NCBI GenBank assembly: GCA_043800905.1
Contig: JAZDMO010000007.1
Span: 1 to 64,000, forward strand
Length of the DNA stretch: 64,000 bases
Reading direction: 5' to 3'
DNA from: JAHITU01 sp043800905
GTDB lineage: Bacteria > Patescibacteriota > Minisyncoccia > Phycocordibacterales > UBA12079
Position numbers and translations under genes: made by a program. The notes under the pieces are model-generated. The model saw nothing but the letters and a program-made list of their open reading frames with translations. It searched no databases and was not told the DNA's origin. This document shows, in pieces, positions 59,513 to 64,000 of the stretch. How positions within the stretch are numbered: position 1 is the first letter of the stretch; each line of letters begins with the position of its first letter.

Positions 59513-59518
59513 TATAAT
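59513..59518 (+). promoter_or_regulatory. -10 box of the YjdF-like gene
   Basis: TATAAT ends 9 bases before ATG 59528. Confidence 0.5.
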
Positions 59519-59527
59519 TTTGATATT

Positions 59528-59932
59528 ATGCTTGATAAAAAAAGATTTTCTATTGTTTTAATGGTTTTAATCTATGTAATTTTGATTATGGATATACTGG
59601 CTTTTAGATTTTTCCTTTATTGGCGCTTTTGGTGGTTTGATATAGTAATGCATTTTTTGGGTGGAATTTGGATAATGTTGGTGAGTTATTATATTTTTTA
59701 TCTTTCGGATTATGCTGAGTATGTAAGACATTTGAGTAAAAAATATTCTCCTTTTATTTTATCTTTGTCTTCAATTGCTTTTGTGGGAATTTTTTGGGAA
59801 TTGTTTGAATTGACAACTAAAGTTTCTATTCAATCAAATTATGTTTTAGACACAAGTTTAGACTTGTTTATGGATATGAGTGGTTGGATAGTGGCTTATA
59901 CCTATGTGGAAAAAAGAACAAGAAAGCGTTGA
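59528..59932 (+). CDS. Small polytopic membrane protein (YjdF/DUF2238-like)
   Basis: A 134-residue protein with three to four membrane helices. The conserved polar residues within helices, MHFLGGIWIMLVSYYIF, GIFWELFELTTK and DTSLDLFMDMSGWIVAYTYV (His, Glu, Asp-x2-x-Asp, Gly), are the pattern of the YjdF/DUF2238 group. Function is unknown. Single gene with its own promoter, followed by a repeat-rich gene-free region. Confidence 0.7.
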   Translation: MLDKKRFSIVLMVLIYVILIMDILAFRFFLYWRFWWFDIVMHFLGGIWIMLVSYYIFYLSDYAEYVRHLSKKYSPFILSLSSIAFVGIFWELFELTTKVSIQSNYVLDTSLDLFMDMSGWIVAYTYVEKRTRKR

Positions 59933-59982
59933 TATTTTTTAAATTAAAAAATTAAAACTTTATTCGCAATGATATTTATTTA

Positions 59983-60266
59983 CTGGATTGCCACACCGAG
60001 CGCCAAAAACTTTAATTAAAGTTTTTGGTGCTCGGCTCGCAATGACGAACGAACGGATGTTGGACCTGCCTGCCGGCAGGCAGGTTGCCATGATATCGCT
60101 CGCAATGACGAGATGCTGGGTTGCTTCGTAAACTCGCAATGACGAACTGACGAATAAACACTGGATTCCTCCCAAGCCTACCTGCCCCCGCCTGCCGGCG
60201 TGCAAGGGCAGGCAGGGCGGACAAATGCCACAGAATTTTTTAAAACAAAAAATTCTTCGCAATGAC
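59983..60266. repeat. Cluster of palindromic elements (variable-stem copies 5 and 6)
   Basis: CTGGATTGCCAC, a 20-bp stem CCGAGCGCCAAAAACTTTAA with its complement (59996-60035, one G-T pair), then CTCGCAATGACG. Next come the perfect 20-bp palindrome at 60065-60084, a GC-rich element near 60181-60220 (inverted relative of 14812-14850), and a last unit TGCCAC-GAATTTTTT...AAAAAATTC-TTCGCAATGACG (60225-60266). No gene is supported in 59933-60464; frames here have repeat composition. Confidence 0.8.
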
Positions 60267-60464
60267 GATAATTTTTTGGGATGTTTTTTCTTTGTTTTTT
60301 ATGTTGTTTTTTGGTATAATTTTTCGGTTATACTTAACAGAGTTGCAAGTTTTTAAAGTTTATAAAATTCGTAAAGTTTATCTGTAGGTAGATAGAAAAT
60401 TACTTTGTAATTTTTTCGAAATATTTTTTGACTTTAAATCTGTATTAGAAATTAAAATACTTTT

Positions 60465-62180
60465 ATGTTAAACAAAATAGGTTTAGGTAGTGTCCAAAAT
60501 AGAATAATGAGGATCAAGGAACTTCGTCGCAATCAAAGAATTTTGATTTTATTAGTAATATTGATTTTGGCGGTGGTGTTATATCAACAGGTAGTCATCA
60601 AAGATATTTTAGAAGAAACTGTAATGACTTCAGAGGCAAGACTGGTAGAAGTTTCTTCTGTTAAAGATTTAACACTTGATAATACTCCTTTACCTTTATT
60701 GGGAAAGGTTCAGTCTCAATCATCGGCAATAATTTATTCTCAGAGTGCTGGGGAGGTAATTGGTTTGTATAAAAAAGAAGGAGATTTTGTTTGGGCAGAT
60801 CAAATCATCGGAGAAATAGATAATTGGGCTCAAAGATCAACTGTAATTCAAGCTGAAGCAAATGTTGAAATGGCAACTGCCCAACTGGAAAAAATTAAAA
60901 AAGGTGCTAGGGAAGAACAAATTTCTATTCTAAAAGCCACTTTGAATAATTCCCAAAATTCTTTAAACGAAACTAAGGCATCGGTTATCAATACTTTAAA
61001 TGATGCCTACGGAAAATCAGATGATGCTATTCGTAATAAAATAGATCCTATGTTTCGAGACCCTCGCAACGAGGCTCCGCAGTTACTTTTTTCTGTGAAT
61101 GATTCTCAGTTAGAGATTGATTTGGAATGGGGAAGAAGAATAATTGAAGAAATGTTGAAAGTTTGGGAAAAAGAATTAAGTGTTTTAAACACGGAAGCGG
61201 ATTTAATTAAAGCTTTGAACACTGCAAAAGATAACGTGGATTCGGTGAGAACTTTTTTGGATAAAATGGCGACGGCTGTTAATGTGCTAACTCCTAATTC
61301 TAATTTATCAGAAACAACAATTGCTACATGGAAAGCAAATGTAAGTGCTAGCCGATCGGTTATTAATTTGGTGGTGGCAAGTATTCCGGCTTCTATTAAT
61401 TCTTTAAATGGAGCTAATTCATCTTTAAGTATCGCTCAATTAAATTATGAACAAGCTCTTTCTGGAGAGAGAACAGAAGATATCATCAGTGCTGAAGCTC
61501 AGTTAAAACAAGCGCAGGCAGGTTTACAGGTGGCTTATTCTTCTTTAGAAAAAACTATTTTAAGAGCTCCGATTAGTGGAACCATTAATGATCTTGGTTT
61601 TGAAAAAGGTGACTTTGTATCAACCTATGCTCCTTTGGTAACAATTGCGAATAATGCGAAACTTGAAATTGTTTCTTATATTACAGAAGTAGATCGAAGT
61701 GATATTCAGGTTGGAGCAAACGTTTTAGTTGGTAAAAAATGGAAGGGAACGGTAAAGACTATTGCTCCCGCTTTAGATTCTCAAACTAAAAAAATTAAAG
61801 TAGAAATTTCTTTGATTGATTCTGATGTTCCTTTAACTAATGGACAATCTATTGCTTTGTTGGTTGAGAGGTTTGTTAAGAAAGAAGGTTCCTTAAGTGA
61901 ATTTTCGGTGCCGATTTCTGCTATTAAAATTGGAGCTGATAACACGGTAGTTTTCACTATTAACAATGAAAATCGTTTGGTGGCCCATCCTGTTTTAACC
62001 GGTCCAATTTTAGGGGAAAAAATTACTATTTTAGATGGAGTAACTGAAGATATGGTTATTGTGACGGACGCTCGTGGTTTGCGGGAAGGACAAGAGGTCG
62101 TTTTAGCTCCTTCTTTAGGAACCTCTAATCCAGAGAAAAAAGAAACAGATTCGACATTAAATAATCTAAATCAAAATTAA
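60465..62180 (+). CDS. RND efflux periplasmic adaptor (HlyD/AcrA-like)
   Basis: A 571-residue membrane-fusion protein with an N-terminal anchor (ILILLVILILAVVLYQQVVI), a biotinyl-lipoyl-like half (VIGLYKKEGDFVWADQIIGE), a long coiled-coil hairpin (about residues 125-370), the second lipoyl half (ILRAPISGTINDLGFEKGDF) and a beta-barrel to the end. The hairpin is longer than in AcrA (~400 residues in total there). It links the transporter downstream to whatever lies outside; without an outer membrane the partner is unclear. The transporter starts 4 bases after its stop. Confidence 0.9.
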   Translation: MLNKIGLGSVQNRIMRIKELRRNQRILILLVILILAVVLYQQVVIKDILEETVMTSEARLVEVSSVKDLTLDNTPLPLLGKVQSQSSAIIYSQSAGEVIGLYKKEGDFVWADQIIGEIDNWAQRSTVIQAEANVEMATAQLEKIKKGAREEQISILKATLNNSQNSLNETKASVINTLNDAYGKSDDAIRNKIDPMFRDPRNEAPQLLFSVNDSQLEIDLEWGRRIIEEMLKVWEKELSVLNTEADLIKALNTAKDNVDSVRTFLDKMATAVNVLTPNSNLSETTIATWKANVSASRSVINLVVASIPASINSLNGANSSLSIAQLNYEQALSGERTEDIISAEAQLKQAQAGLQVAYSSLEKTILRAPISGTINDLGFEKGDFVSTYAPLVTIANNAKLEIVSYITEVDRSDIQVGANVLVGKKWKGTVKTIAPALDSQTKKIKVEISLIDSDVPLTNGQSIALLVERFVKKEGSLSEFSVPISAIKIGADNTVVFTINNENRLVAHPVLTGPILGEKITILDGVTEDMVIVTDARGLREGQEVVLAPSLGTSNPEKKETDSTLNNLNQN

Positions 62181-62184
62181 TTTC

Positions 62185-64000
62185 ATGAAAGATTTTTGGA
62201 CTTTTTTTATAAGAAAAAGAGCGTTCACTAGTTTATTAGTTATTTCTTTAACAATTGCTGGGATTTTTTCTTTGGTTAAAATTACCAAAGAGTCATCTCC
62301 TGAAATTCAAATTCCTTTAGCGATTGTTTCTACTTTTTTACCAGGGTCTTCTGCTTACGATACGGAAAGATTAATTACGGATAAGATTGAAGACCAATTG
62401 ATTAATAATCTTGATACTGTAAGTAAGGTATCTTCTACTTCGGGGGAAGGAATTTCTTCAATTACAGTAGAATTTAATGCTGATGCTGATATTCCTAGTT
62501 CAATTCAAAAGGTTAAAGATGAGGTAGATAAAGTTAAGGGAGAATTGCCAACTGAAGCTGAGGATCCTATTATTTCTGATATTAATTTTGCCGATCAGCC
62601 GATTTTAATGTTTTCTATTTCTAGCGATTTACCAACAACCGAGTTTATTAAATTAGCTGATAATGTTGAAGCAAAATTAAAAACTGTTAGTGGTGTTTCT
62701 AAGTTAGGTATTAGTGGTATTCAAAAAAGAGAGGTACAAGTTATCGTTGATAAGGCAGCCTTATCTAAATTTAATTTAGGGATTTCTGATTTAGTTTCTG
62801 CTATTTCTCGCGCCAATAGTTCTATTCCGGTAGGAAATATTGAAATTTCTGGAATTAAATATCCGTTAAAATTTAAAGGAGATATTACCGATACCGCCGT
62901 GATTAAAGATATTCCGGTTTTGAATTTGGGAGGGGAAGTTATTTATGTTAGAGATTTAGCCTTTGTTTCAGATGGGGTTTCCCAACAAAATTCTTATTCT
63001 CGTATTAGCTTGGACGGAGAGCCTTCTCAACAAGCGGTTTCTTTCTCTGTTTATAAAAAACGTGGTGGAGATATTACTTCTATTGTGAATGGAGTAAAAA
63101 AATCTATAGAAGAAATGCAAAACGGTGGAATTTTAGAGGGATCCGAAGTTTTGTATTCGGTGGATATGGCAGAATATTTGAAAGACGATTTAAATAATCT
63201 TTCGGGTTCTGGTTTGGTAACCGTCTTTCTGGTGGTGATGATTTTGTATTTATCTATCGGTTGGCGAGAAGCTTTAATCGCTGGTTTAGCTATTCCATTT
63301 TCCTTCTTAATTGCCTTTATCGGTTTGTATTCTAGTGGAAACACTATTAATTTTATTTCTTTGTTTGCTTTGATTTTAGCGGTCGGAATTTTGGTCGATT
63401 CTGCCATTGTGGTAACGGAAGCGATGCACACCAAAATTAAAGATGGAATGGGTGGAAAAGAATCAGCTATCGCAACTATAAAAGAATTTTATATGTCTTT
63501 GACCTCAGGGACCATGACTACGGTGGCCGCTTTTTTCCCTTTATTTTTTCTGTCAGGAATTATGGGTAAGTTTGTGAGTGGAATTCCTTATACTTTGATT
63601 TTTGTTTTGTTTGCTTCTTTGTTTGTTGCTTTAGGAATTGTGCCTTTAATTGCCATGTTAGTTTTGAAAAAAAATGGAAATTCAAATGGTAAGTTGTTTA
63701 AATTCCAAACTAAATACAATAATCTTCTTAAAGATTGGTATGAAGTTCGCTTGAAAAATATTATTTTAAATCGAAAATTTCAAAATAAATTTTTATGGGC
63801 TATGGGAATAGCTTTGGTGTTATCTTTTATTTTACCTTTAAGTGGTTTATTAAAAACGACCTTATTTCCAGATGAAGATCAAAAGTTTATTTATGTAGAT
63901 GTGGAGATGCCTCAAGGAACTGTTTTGGCAGAAACTGATATGGCGGTGCGAGCAGTAGAGGAAATTCTTTATAATCAACCTTTTATAGAATCTTTTGAAA
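62185..64000 (+). CDS. RND-family efflux transporter, 3' end outside the window
   Basis: Start ATG 62185 (MKDFWTFFIRKRAFTSLLVI); the frame runs to the window end, 605 codons of an expected ~1000. Features: first helix SLLVISLTIAGIFSLVKI, the porter domain with SSAYDTERLITDKIEDQL, and helices FLVVMILYLSIGWREALIAG, LFALILAVGILVDSAIVVTE, FPLFFLSGIMG. At the proton-relay helix AcrB has Asp-Asp where this protein has Asp-Ser, so the relay may differ. It pairs with the adaptor 4 bases upstream. Confidence 0.92.
   Translation, partial: MKDFWTFFIRKRAFTSLLVISLTIAGIFSLVKITKESSPEIQIPLAIVSTFLPGSSAYDTERLITDKIEDQLINNLDTVSKVSSTSGEGISSITVEFNADADIPSSIQKVKDEVDKVKGELPTEAEDPIISDINFADQPILMFSISSDLPTTEFIKLADNVEAKLKTVSGVSKLGISGIQKREVQVIVDKAALSKFNLGISDLVSAISRANSSIPVGNIEISGIKYPLKFKGDITDTAVIKDIPVLNLGGEVIYVRDLAFVSDGVSQQNSYSRISLDGEPSQQAVSFSVYKKRGGDITSIVNGVKKSIEEMQNGGILEGSEVLYSVDMAEYLKDDLNNLSGSGLVTVFLVVMILYLSIGWREALIAGLAIPFSFLIAFIGLYSSGNTINFISLFALILAVGILVDSAIVVTEAMHTKIKDGMGGKESAIATIKEFYMSLTSGTMTTVAAFFPLFFLSGIMGKFVSGIPYTLIFVLFASLFVALGIVPLIAMLVLKKNGNSNGKLFKFQTKYNNLLKDWYEVRLKNIILNRKFQNKFLWAMGIALVLSFILPLSGLLKTTLFPDEDQKFIYVDVEMPQGTVLAETDMAVRAVEEILYNQPFIESFE

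Noticed and set aside
59960..60262. Minus-strand open frames rich in Arg, Gly and Leu in the repeat cluster
   Set aside because: They are read-through of palindromic repeats with no homology pattern.

Overview
The window reads as a piece of an AT-rich bacterial chromosome, about one third G+C by eye, most likely from the Candidate Phyla Radiation (Patescibacteria, Parcubacteria-like). The grounds are the very low G+C, many short promoter-proximal genes without Shine-Dalgarno sequences, a Parcubacteria-style type IV pilus cluster, DUF4015 and lamin-tail proteins, and the palindrome that encodes LPAGRQ inside a protein, which I recall as common in these genomes. TGA is used as a stop (for example the ATGA overlap at 38376-38379), so the standard bacterial code fits and the Gracilibacteria code does not.

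Layout. 1-3.2 kb: an edge-truncated membrane protein with an XRE regulator, serS with a possible attenuator, and two gene remnants (recombinase tail, NYN domain). 3.3-9.8 kb: a DUF262-HNH nuclease, SppA, a Panacea-type toxin-antitoxin pair, a TMTC-like membrane protein, small unknowns and ComF. 9.8-24.5 kb: type IV pilus genes pilM-N-O-(P-like)-B, pilT, pilC, pilD and seven pilin or pseudopilin-like genes, broken up by repeats. 24.5-36.3 kb: ligA, gatC, gatA, a membrane HEPN-like protein, a tRNA cluster (fMet, Met, Asp, Thr, Thr plus two degenerate copies), rsmI, a DUF4015 protein, a TraG/TrwB-like ATPase and a lamin-tail/PKD surface protein. 36.3-59.4 kb: a large surface-glycan island with about a dozen glycosyltransferases, FkbM and other methyltransferases, an acyltransferase, two fucosyltransferase-like genes and a Wzm/Wzt ABC exporter. 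60.4 kb to the end: an RND efflux adaptor and the start of its transporter.

How the genes work together. PilM/N/O form the inner-membrane platform, PilC the core, PilB and PilT the extension and retraction ATPases, PilD processes prepilins and the pilin genes supply subunits. The glycan island would build a polymer or oligosaccharide in the cytoplasm and send it out through Wzm/Wzt.

The most unusual content is repetitive. (1) Three prepilin genes carry stacked copies of a 105-bp (35-codon) leader module, nine in all, with exact spacing and shared modules between genes. (2) A short interspersed element has constant ends (about GGATTGCCACG and CTCGCAATGACG) around a long inner stem that differs completely from copy to copy but is always self-complementary. 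(3) A 269-bp element with terminal inverted repeats interrupts a four-helix-bundle gene, flanked by a 9-bp duplication; removing it restores the frame. (4) Palindromes sit in frame inside pilD and glycosyltransferase genes.
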